Shown in pieces: positions 1 through 6,756 of a DNA stretch of 64,000 bases (position 1 is its first letter; every line of letters begins with the position of its first letter). The stretch spans positions 1-64,000 of the forward strand of contig JADBYZ010000025.1 of assembly GCA_020402745.1 (NCBI GenBank), in the 5' to 3' direction. Made by a program: the position numbers and the translations under genes. Under the pieces are notes generated by a model, which was not told the DNA's origin, did no database searches, and saw only the letters and a list, made by a program, of their open reading frames with translations. Origin of the DNA: Phenylobacterium sp. Lineage in GTDB: Bacteria; Pseudomonadota; Alphaproteobacteria; Caulobacterales; Caulobacteraceae.

Positions 1-150
1 CGCTGGTAAGCGTCTGCAGTCCAAGAGGCAGTCACCGATTCCGTTTTGTTCCCGGTTTTTTGATCGAGCGAGTCTTGCGCAGCCAAGTCGTTCTATAGGC
101 GGAATCTATATGCGATAGCCCTGCCCCTGGGGGGAGGAATGAAACGGCGC

Positions 151-200
151 CAGTTGCTCCCCCAAGGGGGAGCTCCGACCGAAGGTCGGTGAGGGGGTCA
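151..200. repeat. REP-like GC-rich palindromic element, copy 1
   Basis: An intergenic element made of a CTCCCCC/GGGGGAG inverted repeat, then a CGACC-GAA-GGTCG hairpin, then GAGGGGGTCA. The same scaffold (CAGTT, C-run, G-run, short hairpin, GAGGGGGTCA) recurs at 3707-3756. Elements of this look are common between genes in Caulobacterales, which is general knowledge and not a search result. It sits just downstream of the tetR stop. There is no T-run, so it is a poor intrinsic terminator. Confidence 0.6.
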
Positions 201-219
201 ACGGCGCTTGGATCTAATT

Positions 220-777
220 TTAGGGAGTGAACCGCAGGTCCCGCGCCCGTTCCGCGGCCGCCAGGGCGGCGGGCGCTCCGGCGCCGATCTCCAGCAGGGC
301 GAGGCCGTCGACGGCGGCGAGGATGAGGCCCGCCGTGGCCCTGCGCCGCTCCGGGTCCGCGATGTCCAGGCGGCTCTCGATCCAGGCCAGGAAGCCGGCG
401 GTGACCTGCCCCGCGATGTTGGCGAAGGGCGCCTCGCCCCGGGCGGCGGCGGCGATGACCTCCATCCACAGGGCCATGAAGGGCCGCACCTTGGCCCCGG
501 TGACCATCTGCGCCGCCTCGGCCAGCAGGCGCTCCGGCGCCAGGCGCTCGCCCGCCGTCACCGAGGCCTCGAGCTGCTGGCCCAGCTGGCCCGTCACCTG
601 GGCCATGGCCTCGCTGAGGGCCTCGGCCTTGTCCTTGAAATAGTAGAGCAGCATGCGGTCCGAGACCCCCGCCGCCGCCGCCAGCTGCCGGACGCTGGTG
701 CGCGACAGCCCGGTGGCCAGCAGGTGCCCCGCCAGCCGCTCCGTCACCCTGCGCCTCTGTTCCTCGCGGATGGTCAT
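220..777 (-). CDS. TetR/AcrR family transcriptional regulator
   Basis: A 185-residue protein. The N-terminal helix-turn-helix (about residues 10-50) has the TetR signature: a GLSRTSVRQLAAAAGVS recognition region followed by LLYYFKDKAEAL. The rest is an alpha-helical ligand and dimer domain with no strong ligand clue. An in-frame ATG exists upstream at 855, but I chose 777. There the encoded domain has the usual TetR length, and a sigma70-like promoter ends exactly 7 nt before this ATG, which would give a leaderless mRNA. A half operator TGTAGCG overlaps that promoter. Two full palindromes with the same arm lie in front of the divergent gene at 2296, so this protein probably represses itself and the 2296/2666 pair. 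That link is inferred. Confidence 0.85.
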   Translation of the reverse strand: MTIREEQRRRVTERLAGHLLATGLSRTSVRQLAAAAGVSDRMLLYYFKDKAEALSEAMAQVTGQLGQQLEASVTAGERLAPERLLAEAAQMVTGAKVRPFMALWMEVIAAAARGEAPFANIAGQVTAGFLAWIESRLDIADPERRRATAGLILAAVDGLALLEIGAGAPAALAAAERARDLRFTP

Positions 778-784
778 GGAGCGG

Positions 785-813
785 GTTGTAGCGGAGGTGG
801 GCGGGTGCGCCAA
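785..813 (-). promoter_or_regulatory. Predicted tetR promoter with overlapping half operator
   Basis: On the minus strand, TTGGCG (808-813) is separated by 17 nt from TACAAC (785-790). The tetR ATG begins 7 nt downstream, which predicts a leaderless transcript; no Shine-Dalgarno sequence is visible. The heptamer CGCTACA (787-793, read on the minus strand) is identical to one arm of the palindromes at 2236-2279 and overlaps the -10 hexamer, as expected for autorepression. Confidence 0.5.
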
Positions 814-855
814 TTGGATGGGGTGCAGGGCGCCGTCGTCGCCATTGAGGACCAC

Positions 856-1136
856 GGTTGCGGTTGTGAGACAAAATCAGGTCATCAGCTTGTGAAGGCC
901 CCGTCAGGGCTGTCAGGACAAGTCCCGGTCGCAAGGCCGTCAGCTTGACCTGCCCCGCCAATCTGCGGGTTGCATGACGGACAGCCTGTTACTGGAATCG
1001 GTCCGATACGCAAACGTGAACCCCTACGACTGTTTCGGGCTTCCGACCACGCCTGAGATTTCCCAAGTCGGGGGCTGCAACACTGTTGACGCGACAGCTA
1101 TCGTGATAACAACTCGCTCAGATAAGGGTGCTCTGT
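856..1136. other. Intergenic stretch at the start of a low-GC islet
   Basis: No gene is well supported here. An open frame at 974-1165 (+) could encode 63 residues but lacks a clear ribosome site and family features, and it overlaps the better-supported peptide frame at 1137. From about 960 to 1920 the base composition is visibly less GC-rich than the flanking genes. Confidence 0.4.
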
Positions 1137-1319
1137 ATGACGGATATGGCTTTGGACCTGCGTGAGTTGACGGCTTAAGAACCGGATTGGATCGGCGGGG
1201 GTGACCGAGGAGATGCAACCGTTGGAGGCGCGTTTGCGGGCCCGGCGGGCTTTGTCTCTGGCGCTATTGGAGGTAGTCTCTCGGCATATCCTGTCTACGC
1301 GATTTCTCCGGCAGATTAG
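1137..1319 (+). pseudogene. Double-glycine-leader (class II bacteriocin-like) precursor with stop codon in the leader
   Basis: The frame starts at an ATG with an AAGGG ribosome site 8 nt upstream (1124-1128). It reads MTDMALDLRELTA, then TAA (1176-1178), then continues open as EPDWIGGG and a core ending at TAG (1317-1319). The core has small-residue patches such as GGAFAGPAGF and VSGAIGGSLS. ELTA-x-E-x-x-W-I-GGG fits the double-glycine leader pattern (E-L-[ST]-x-x-E-[LP]-x-x-[IV]-x-GG) cleaved by C39-peptidase ABC exporters. Changing one base (TAA to GAA) restores a precursor of 60 codons. The core carries GxxxG-type helix-packing motifs typical of pore-forming peptides. No exporter gene is in the window. 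Stop-codon read-through cannot be excluded, but decay is the simpler reading. Confidence 0.55.
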
Positions 1320-1343
1320 ATCTGATTTTGGGAAATACTATTC

Positions 1344-1520
1344 ATGAAAAAAGATCATTATGACAAAATCATAAGTGCATCAGGATTATTTGCTGTATTA
1401 TCGTTAGTTGTAAACATCCCGAGTTATCTCGGTTATCCGAAGATGTGGCAGATCATTTTTTTCGGTTCTATTTCGATTATATTCATGACCCTATCTTTAA
1501 TTCGGTTCAGGAAGATCTGA
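1344..1520 (+). CDS. Small two-helix membrane protein, possible bacteriocin immunity protein
   Basis: An intact 58-residue frame starting MKKDHYDKIISASG and ending IRFRKI. Two hydrophobic segments (about residues 9-26 and 35-53) are separated by a short loop with PSYLGYPK. Charged ends (KKD at the start, RFRK at the end) support a two-pass inner-membrane protein. A weak GGGA ribosome site lies upstream. The gene starts 24 nt after the broken bacteriocin-like frame, and its stop overlaps the ATG of the next glycine-rich frame (ATGA-type overlap). Small membrane proteins beside class II bacteriocin genes are often immunity proteins. Position and topology are the only support; I recognise no family. 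Confidence 0.5.
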   Translation: MKKDHYDKIISASGLFAVLSLVVNIPSYLGYPKMWQIIFFGSISIIFMTLSLIRFRKI

Positions 1521-1705
1521 TGAGATTCCGAACGGGCGGACTTCCAATAGCCATTGGCTCCGGTGGTCTTTCTGGAGCAGTTGCAGGCGAGACTGGCTCT
1601 TAGCTAGGAGGGGCGATCAGTGGAGCGGTATGTGTTCTTGCCAGCTACGGCTCAGAAAGGATGGTATTGACCAATGAATTTCCCACTAGAACCCGTATGA
1701 ATTAG
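1520..1705 (+). pseudogene. Second glycine-rich peptide frame with internal TAG
   Basis: The ATG at 1520 overlaps the preceding TGA. The frame reads MRFRTGGLPIAIGSGGLSGA and VAGETGS, then TAG (1601-1603), then continues open as LGGAISGAVCVLASYGS and further to TAG at 1703-1705. Both halves are rich in Gly, Ala and Ser with repeated GxxxG spacing, and composition is continuous across the stop. A TAG to TGG or CAG change would restore a 61-residue peptide. With the frame at 1137 it could be the second peptide of a two-component system. It lacks a recognisable double-glycine leader, so its start may itself be damaged. Confidence 0.35.
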
Positions 1706-1717
1706 GGTGCCTGTTTC

Positions 1718-2068
1718 ATGAGAATATTTCCACTTACCGCTCGTTTCACAAGTCCGCAGGACAAATCTTTCGTTGTCATTGAGGGATTTATACTGGTTCC
1801 ATTGATTGGAGTTTTGGTTTCAGCGGCCTGTAGACGTGTGGGCTTAAGCGATTTCATAAGTAGTTCTTCAGCAATGTTTGTGAGCATATTGCTGATCGGG
1901 CAATATGGCAATTACCTTAACCGGTGGGTCCCCCGCCGCCGGAACCCAGAAGGTGTCTCCTCGGCCGCTGGAGACAATGGCGACAGACATGTTCTTGAGG
2001 CGATGTCCGGGCCTGCGGACAAGGGTCTAGGCGCAGAGCGAGGGACTTCCCCGCGCCAAGATCAGTGA
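1718..2068 (+). CDS. Small hypothetical membrane protein
   Basis: A 116-residue frame that starts 12 nt after the second broken peptide frame. The first 70 residues hold two hydrophobic stretches, IEGFILVPLIGVLVSAA (about 21-37) and SSAMFVSILLIGQYG (about 49-63), in AT-richer DNA. From about residue 70 onward (RRRNPEGVSS) the DNA becomes GC-rich and the protein turns hydrophilic and low-complexity. This suggests that the original short membrane protein now reads through into unrelated sequence. It may be another immunity-like protein of the islet. No family recognised. Confidence 0.35.
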   Translation: MRIFPLTARFTSPQDKSFVVIEGFILVPLIGVLVSAACRRVGLSDFISSSSAMFVSILLIGQYGNYLNRWVPRRRNPEGVSSAAGDNGDRHVLEAMSGPADKGLGAERGTSPRQDQ

Positions 2069-2235
2069 AGCCGACAGACTCAGGATTCCGCGTGGCCTTC
2101 CAGCGCCGTAGTGAGGCTCTCGTCGGGCCAAAGGCCCCTCTTTTCAGGGTGTCTCGCAGGCCTAAGGCGGCTGAGGCAAACTGATTACCGCGGGAGGGCC
2201 GACCTTCGGTGCGGGCGTTTCCGGAGTGTGGCGCT

Positions 2236-2279
2236 TGTAGCGGTCGCTACAATATGCCACGAATGTAGCGACCGCTACA
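2236..2279 (+). promoter_or_regulatory. Twin palindromic operators before the 2296 gene
   Basis: Two perfect 7-bp-arm palindromes, TGTAGCG-GT-CGCTACA (2236-2251) and TGTAGCG-AC-CGCTACA (2264-2279), are spaced 28 bp centre to centre. A TACAAT -10-like hexamer (2248-2253) overlaps the first, and the second ends 16 nt before the ATG, so binding would block initiation. The arm matches the half site in the tetR promoter at 787-793, which points to the TetR protein encoded at 220-777. Confidence 0.7.
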
Positions 2280-2295
2280 TTCCGGAGTCCGGGCC

Positions 2296-2634
2296 ATGAC
2301 CCTCTTCCGTCTCTTCCTCATCGCCGCCCTGGGGATCATCACCGCCTATACTGCGGTCGTGGTGGCAAATCACGGCCTGAACCTCTTCCCGGCCTTCTTC
2401 GGCGACATGGCCGCCATGGGTTGGGCGGGGCAGTTCAACCTGGACTTCATGTTCATGCTGGCCCTGTCCGCCCTCTGGACCGCCTGGCGCAACGGCTTTT
2501 CGGCCGGCGGGCTGGGCCTGGCCGTCGTGGCCTTCTTTGGCGGCATGCCCTTCCTCTGCATCTACCTGCTCTTCCTGATCGCCCGGACGGGCGGCGACAT
2601 GCGCCGCATCCTCCTGGGCGACGCCCGCGCCTGA
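2296..2634 (+). CDS. Small integral membrane protein, function unknown
   Basis: A 112-residue, very hydrophobic protein with an N-terminal segment (about residues 4-24), a segment near 50-63 and a segment at 75-97. The C-terminus is short and charged (RTGGDMRRILLGDARA). A GGAG ribosome site sits 8 nt before the ATG. The promoter carries the twin operators, so the gene is probably de-repressed when the linked TetR protein binds its ligand. It shares a transcription unit with the epoxide-hydrolase-like gene 31 nt downstream, so a role in handling or moving a small hydrophobic compound is possible but unproven. Confidence 0.7.
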   Translation: MTLFRLFLIAALGIITAYTAVVVANHGLNLFPAFFGDMAAMGWAGQFNLDFMFMLALSALWTAWRNGFSAGGLGLAVVAFFGGMPFLCIYLLFLIARTGGDMRRILLGDARA

Positions 2635-2665
2635 TCCTCCCGACAGCAGCACACGGAAACCGCCC

Positions 2666-3052
2666 ATGACCGCCCCCACCGATCCCGCCGCCGTGGTCGA
2701 CGCCTTCCTGGCCGCCATGGAGGCCAAGGACTACGCCGCCGCCGCGCCCTTCGTGGCTGAGGACTGCCGGTATGAGAACATGAACGCCCCGGGCACGGTG
2801 CATGTGGGCCCGGCCGGGGTGGTGGGCTTCCTGGAGCCCTTCTTCGCCCCGATCTCAAAGAACGAGTTCCACGTCCTGCGCCGGGCCGCCGCCGGGCCGG
2901 TGGTCTTCATCGAGCGCCTGGACCGGCACCTCTTCGGGTCGAAGTGGGTGGAGCTGCCGGTCACCGGCGTCTTCGAGGTGAGGGACGGCAGGATCGTCTT
3001 CTACCGCGACTATTTCGACGCCCAGGTCCTGACCTCCCAACTGGCGGGGTAG
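2666..3052 (+). CDS. Limonene-1,2-epoxide hydrolase-like protein (SnoaL/NTF2 fold)
   Basis: A 128-residue protein of the cone-shaped NTF2-like fold. The set of residues used by limonene-1,2-epoxide hydrolase can be picked out in order: Tyr and Asn in CRYENM (near 33-35), Arg and Asp in ERLDRH (near 75-77), and the last Asp in YRDYFD (near 115). In that family an Asp-Arg-Asp triad activates water, helped by Tyr and Asn, to open an epoxide to a diol. The substrate is unknown. It lies just after the TetR-controlled membrane protein gene and is probably co-transcribed with it. Confidence 0.75.
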   Translation: MTAPTDPAAVVDAFLAAMEAKDYAAAAPFVAEDCRYENMNAPGTVHVGPAGVVGFLEPFFAPISKNEFHVLRRAAAGPVVFIERLDRHLFGSKWVELPVTGVFEVRDGRIVFYRDYFDAQVLTSQLAG

Positions 3053-3111
3053 GCGCCGCGAGACGCCGCGCCCCTCTGGCGTTTTGCCCTTCCTGCGCGC
3101 ATATGGGGCCT

Positions 3112-3501
3112 ATGAGCCAGAGTCCTGACTTCTTCCCCGCCTTCTCTCGCGGCCTTCGAGGCCGCTGCCCCCACTGCGGCGAGGGGCGGATGTTCCAGAC
3201 CTACCTGAAGGTGAACCCGGCCTGCCCGGCCTGCGGCGTTGACCTGGCGAGGTATCCGGCCGACGACGGCCCGGCCTATTTCACCATCCTGATCGTTGGC
3301 CACCTGGTCATCGTGCCCATCCTGTTCATTCCCTGGGTCTGGCAGGGGCCGACCCTAGTCACCGTGCCGGTGACCCTGAGCTTCCTGGCGGTTGTGACCC
3401 TGGGCTTGCTGCCGATCGTCAAGGGCGCCTTCATCGGGCATATGGCCTACCTGCGCGCCACCTCCGACCAGGCGGATCGCCATACGGCCGACCAGGCCTG
3501 A
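3112..3501 (+). CDS. DUF983 family membrane protein
   Basis: A 129-residue protein. The N-terminal half carries two CxxC pairs, RCPHCGEG and CPACGVD, that look like a zinc ribbon. They are followed by the family's ARYPADDGPAYFTI block. Two hydrophobic segments follow (about residues 62-82 and 88-108), making it a two-pass membrane protein. DUF983 proteins are widespread in alphaproteobacteria without assigned function. I chose the ATG at 3112; an ATG three codons upstream (3103) is also possible. It follows the epoxide-hydrolase-like gene by 59 nt but lies outside the obvious TetR unit. Confidence 0.8.
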   Translation: MSQSPDFFPAFSRGLRGRCPHCGEGRMFQTYLKVNPACPACGVDLARYPADDGPAYFTILIVGHLVIVPILFIPWVWQGPTLVTVPVTLSFLAVVTLGLLPIVKGAFIGHMAYLRATSDQADRHTADQA

Positions 3502-3823
3502 GCGCGCCGGGCCGGGAGGCGGAGGCATGACCGAGGTGTCGAAGCTTCGAAGGTTGTCCACCCGGGGGTCCGTCTGAACGAAGCTGGGGTCGCAAGACAC
3601 CCACTTCACCGGAGCACCCCGGATGAACGTCCATGAGAGTATCCCTCTGACGCCTTCGGGTCGAGTGGTATTGGCGGGGTCGGGCTTTGAAGCGGCATCT
3701 GCACCCCAGTTCCCCCCCCGGGGGAGGTGGACCGCCCGGCGGGCCGGAGGGGGTCAGCTGAGGGGCCGCTTTTCCTCACTCGAGCGGGAGACCGTCCCCG
3801 GACCGGCCGGAGGCCGCCGCAGC
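3502..3823. other. Intergenic region without a supported gene
   Basis: A gap of 322 nt between the DUF983 gene and the 3' end of the helicase gene. It holds a 12-bp perfect palindrome TCGAAGCTTCGA (3539-3550) and the REP-like element at 3707-3756. Open frames here are short or are antisense extensions of the helicase frame. Confidence 0.6.
3707..3756. repeat. REP-like GC-rich palindromic element, copy 2
   Basis: It shares the scaffold of the element at 151-200: CAGTT, a C-run/G-run inverted repeat, GGGGGAG, a short GC hairpin (CCGCCCGGCGGG), then GGAGGGGGTCA. It lies downstream of the convergent ends of the DUF983 and helicase genes. Confidence 0.55.
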
Positions 3824-5278
3824 CTAGTCCACCGGGCTCCACTTCGCCGAGGCGCCTTCGCGCTTCGGGCCGCGGAACGCGGACTGGTCGATGGGCCGGG
3901 TGGAGGCGAAGGCGCCCGGCTTGCCGCCGGCGGGCTTGGCCGACGACGGGCGGTTCCTCTGCTTGCGCAGGCCGCCGGGCAGATCGGAGCGACCCTCGGG
4001 ACGGGACGAGCCGTCCGCCGCCCGGGCGCCGCCGCCGTTGCGGGGCGAGCCGCCCTTGCGGTGGCCGCCCTGGCCCTGGCGGCCCTTGGGCGCGGAAGGT
4101 TCCTTGGCGCCGTCGGGCAGGTGGGCGCTCATCACCGAAAGCCCCGCATCCCGCCGCCGGTCCTCGTTGGGGATGGTCTGGCGGGTGACCTTTTGGATGT
4201 CCTTGAGGAGGTTGCGCTCATCGTCGGCGCAGAAGGCCACGGCGGTGCCGTCGGCCCCGGCCCGCGCGGTCCGGCCGATCCGGTGCACATAGGACTCCGG
4301 CACATTGGGCAGCTCGTACTGGACGACATGGCTGACCGCGTCGATGTCGATCCCCCGGGCGGCGATGTCGGTGGCCACCAGGGCGCGGACCTCGCCGGCC
4401 TTGAAGGCCGCCAGGGCGCGCTCGCGCTGGCCCTGGCTCTTGTCGCCGTGGATGGCCGCCGCCTCGACCCCGGACTGCTCCAGGGCGCGGGCCACGCGGT
4501 CCGCGCCGCGCTTGGTGCGGGTGAAGACGATGACCCGGCGGAAGTCCTTGGCCTCAAACAGCTCGGCCAGCAGGGCGCGCTTGCGGTCCTGTTCGACGAA
4601 GATGACCTTCTGCCGGACCTTCTCCACCGTGGTGGCCTGGGGGGTGACCGAGACCTTGACGGGGTTGGGGTTGAGGAGTTCGCCGGCCAGCTGGCCGATC
4701 TCGGTCGGCATGGTCGCCGAGAAGAAGAGGTTCTGGCGGGCCTTGGGCAGGTACTTCACGATCCGGCGGATCGGGACGATGAAGCCCATGTCCAGCATCT
4801 GGTCGGCCTCGTCGAGGACGAAGGTTTCGACCCCCTGGAGGGTCACGGTCTTCTCGCCCAGGTGGTCGATCAGGCGGCCGGGGGTGGCCACCAGGACATC
4901 GACGCCGGGCGCCATGGCGCGCATCTGGCCGCCGTACTTCACGCCGCCGAAGATCACGGTCACCGAGACGCCGAGATGCCGGCCATAGGCCTTGAAGCTC
5001 TCGCCGATCTGGGTGGCCAGTTCGCGGGTCGGGGACAGGACCAGGACGCGGCAGCCGCGCCGGGGGGCCGGGCGGCGGTCCGCCACCAGCCGGTGCAGGA
5101 TGGGCAGGGCGAAGGCGGCGGTCTTGCCGGTGCCGGTCTGGGCGATGCCCAGGAGGTCGCGGCCTTCGAGGACGGGGGGGATGGCCTGGGCCTGGATGGG
5201 CGTCGGCGTGGAATAGCCCTCGTCGGAAAGGGCCTTGAGGAGGCCGCGATCGAGGCCGAGGTCGGAAAACTGGGTCAA
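3824..5278 (-). CDS. rhlE: DEAD-box ATP-dependent RNA helicase (RhlE type)
   Basis: A 484-residue protein with every superfamily-2 DEAD motif: Q motif (PTPIQAQAIP), Walker A AQTGTGKT (46-53), PTRELATQ, TPGRL, DEAD in VLDEADQML, SAT in FSATMP, and HRIGRTARAG. After the two RecA-like domains comes a basic, low-complexity tail rich in Gly, Arg, Lys and Pro, as in RhlE proteins acting on ribosome assembly and mRNA decay. The start is uncertain. The usual first residues of the family (TQFSDLGL) follow a TTG at 5278. The first in-frame ATG (5425) would add 49 Arg/Pro-rich residues unlike the family, so I chose TTG. The region upstream is free of other genes. Confidence 0.88.
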   Translation of the reverse strand: MTQFSDLGLDRGLLKALSDEGYSTPTPIQAQAIPPVLEGRDLLGIAQTGTGKTAAFALPILHRLVADRRPAPRRGCRVLVLSPTRELATQIGESFKAYGRHLGVSVTVIFGGVKYGGQMRAMAPGVDVLVATPGRLIDHLGEKTVTLQGVETFVLDEADQMLDMGFIVPIRRIVKYLPKARQNLFFSATMPTEIGQLAGELLNPNPVKVSVTPQATTVEKVRQKVIFVEQDRKRALLAELFEAKDFRRVIVFTRTKRGADRVARALEQSGVEAAAIHGDKSQGQRERALAAFKAGEVRALVATDIAARGIDIDAVSHVVQYELPNVPESYVHRIGRTARAGADGTAVAFCADDERNLLKDIQKVTRQTIPNEDRRRDAGLSVMSAHLPDGAKEPSAPKGRQGQGGHRKGGSPRNGGGARAADGSSRPEGRSDLPGGLRKQRNRPSSAKPAGGKPGAFASTRPIDQSAFRGPKREGASAKWSPVD

Positions 5279-5543
5279 GTGAAGGTGTCTTTCGGTGCGC
5301 GGAATCAGGCGGCCCGTCTCGGGCGCGCCGTTCGGCGTGTCTTGGGGGGATGCCCCCGCGTGGCGGGGCGATCTGCGATGTCGCTTCAAGGCGCTCGACA
5401 GGCGAGTTGCCGGGGCAACCCTCACGCGACTGGAACGCCGATGTCGGCCCGGAGGAGCCGGGACGCAGGGGGGAAGTGGCCTTCCGGGCCCCGGAAGTCA
5501 AGCCCGGCTTGCCAACCGGGCCCGCCGGGGCGATCAAGGCGGC

Positions 5544-5954
5544 ATGCCTGAAACCCGCCGCCTGCTGCTTGTGGCCGCCGCCGCCCTGATCGATGTCGAT
5601 GGCCGTGTCCTGATCTGTCAGCGCCCCGAAGGCAAGGCCCTGGCGGGTCTCTGGGAGTTTCCCGGGGGCAAGGTGGAGGCGGGCGAATCGCCCGAGGCCT
5701 GCCTGATCCGCGAGCTGTCCGAAGAGCTGGGCATCGAGGTCACCGAGGCCTGCCTCGCCCCCTTCGTCTTCGCCAGCCACGCCTATGAGGACTTCCACCT
5801 GCTCATGCCGCTCTACCTGGTGCGCCGCTGGAGCGGGGTGGTGACGGCGAAGGAGCACGCGGGCCTGGCCTGGGTGAAGCCGAACCGGCTGGGAGACTAT
5901 CCCATGCCGCCGGCGGACGCGCCCCTGGTGGCCTGGCTCCGGGACCTGATCTGA
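5544..5954 (+). CDS. mutT: MutT, 8-oxo-dGTP diphosphatase
   Basis: A 136-residue Nudix protein that hydrolyses oxidised purine triphosphates and so prevents A-to-C transversions. The Nudix box (GX5EX7REUXEEXGU) is complete, from GGKVEAGESPEA through RELSEELGI (about residues 36-59). WEFPGGK just before it and the C-terminal LAWVKPNRLGDYPMPPAD are typical of MutT. The size matches the family (about 130). The start codon is the ATG encoding MPETRR. The TGA is separated by one base from the TTG of the kinase gene, so the two are translated from one message. Confidence 0.9.
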   Translation: MPETRRLLLVAAAALIDVDGRVLICQRPEGKALAGLWEFPGGKVEAGESPEACLIRELSEELGIEVTEACLAPFVFASHAYEDFHLLMPLYLVRRWSGVVTAKEHAGLAWVKPNRLGDYPMPPADAPLVAWLRDLI

Positions 5955-5955
5955 G

Positions 5956-6756
5956 TTGGCGGGGCTGGTCGAGGCCCTGGCTGAGCTCGTCCTGGCGCGC
6001 GCCGACCGGCCAGGCTGGGTGCTGGGCCTCTCAGGCGCGCAAGGCTCGGGCAAGTCGACCCTGGCGGCGGGCCTGGCCTCGGCGCTGGCGCAGGCGGGCC
6101 GGTCCTGCGCGGTCCTGTCCCTTGATGATGTCTATCTCGGCCCGGAGGCCAGGGCGGACCTGGTGCGGCGGGTCCATCCCCTGTTCGCCGTGCGCGGCCC
6201 GCCGGGGACCCACGATGCGGGCCTTGCCCTGAATGTCCTGGAGGCCCTGGGCCGCCCCGGCCCGGTGCGCCTGCCGCGCTTCGACAAGGGCAGGGACGCC
6301 CCCGTCCCGGAGGACGAGCAGCCGATCTTCGAAGGGCCCGCCGACGTCGTGATCCTCGAGGGCTGGTGCCTGGGCGCCCGGCCCGACCCCTCGGCGGCGG
6401 CCTCTGACCCCATCAACGCCCTGGAACGCGAGCACGACCCCGATGGGACCTGGCGCGGGGCGGTGGAGGCGGCGCTGGCGGGGCGGTATGCGGACCTCTT
6501 CAAGGCCCCGGACCTGACGGTCTTCCTGCGCGCGCCGGACTTTCCGACCGTCCGCCGCTGGCGGGGTGAGCAGGAGGCGGAGCTGGCCCGCGCCATCGCG
6601 GCGGGACGGCCCGGCCGGGCAATGGACGCCGCTCAACTGGACGACTTCCTGGCCCGCTACGAGCGGATCACCCGCCGGCTGATCGCCGACCCGCCCGGCG
6701 ACATCCTGGTCGACCTCGCCCCCGATCGGACGCCGGGCCCGCTTCAGCGCCGCTGA
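5956..6756 (+). CDS. P-loop kinase, D-glycerate 3-kinase-like
   Basis: A 266-residue kinase. Walker A is GAQGSGKST (about residues 27-35), followed by the family's SLDDVYL (Asp ligand), RGPPGTHD, RLPRFDKGRD and VVILEGWCLG blocks. This layout matches the plant GLYK/bacterial YggC-type glycerate kinases (ATP + D-glycerate to 3-phosphoglycerate); substrate identity is inferred from family only. The start is a TTG one base after the mutT stop, so translation is likely coupled. The 3' end overlaps the convergent methyltransferase gene by 13 nt. Confidence 0.75.
   Translation: MAGLVEALAELVLARADRPGWVLGLSGAQGSGKSTLAAGLASALAQAGRSCAVLSLDDVYLGPEARADLVRRVHPLFAVRGPPGTHDAGLALNVLEALGRPGPVRLPRFDKGRDAPVPEDEQPIFEGPADVVILEGWCLGARPDPSAAASDPINALEREHDPDGTWRGAVEAALAGRYADLFKAPDLTVFLRAPDFPTVRRWRGEQEAELARAIAAGRPGRAMDAAQLDDFLARYERITRRLIADPPGDILVDLAPDRTPGPLQRR

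Noticed and set aside
1..150. Possible gene or RNA at the left edge
   Set aside because: No conserved frame or RNA fold could be supported; only a T-rich stretch and the approach to the REP-like element are visible.
974..1165. 63-codon frame at the left edge of the islet, with a GG in its sequence
   Set aside because: No ribosome site, no leader-like pattern before the GG, and overlap with the better-supported frame at 1137. Kept only as a note.
3623..5551. Open frame of 642 codons on the plus strand opposite the helicase gene
   Set aside because: It is the antisense of a GC-rich DEAD-box gene, lacks recognisable domains and has the Gly/Arg/Leu-rich composition of a shadow frame. The helicase strand has all family motifs.
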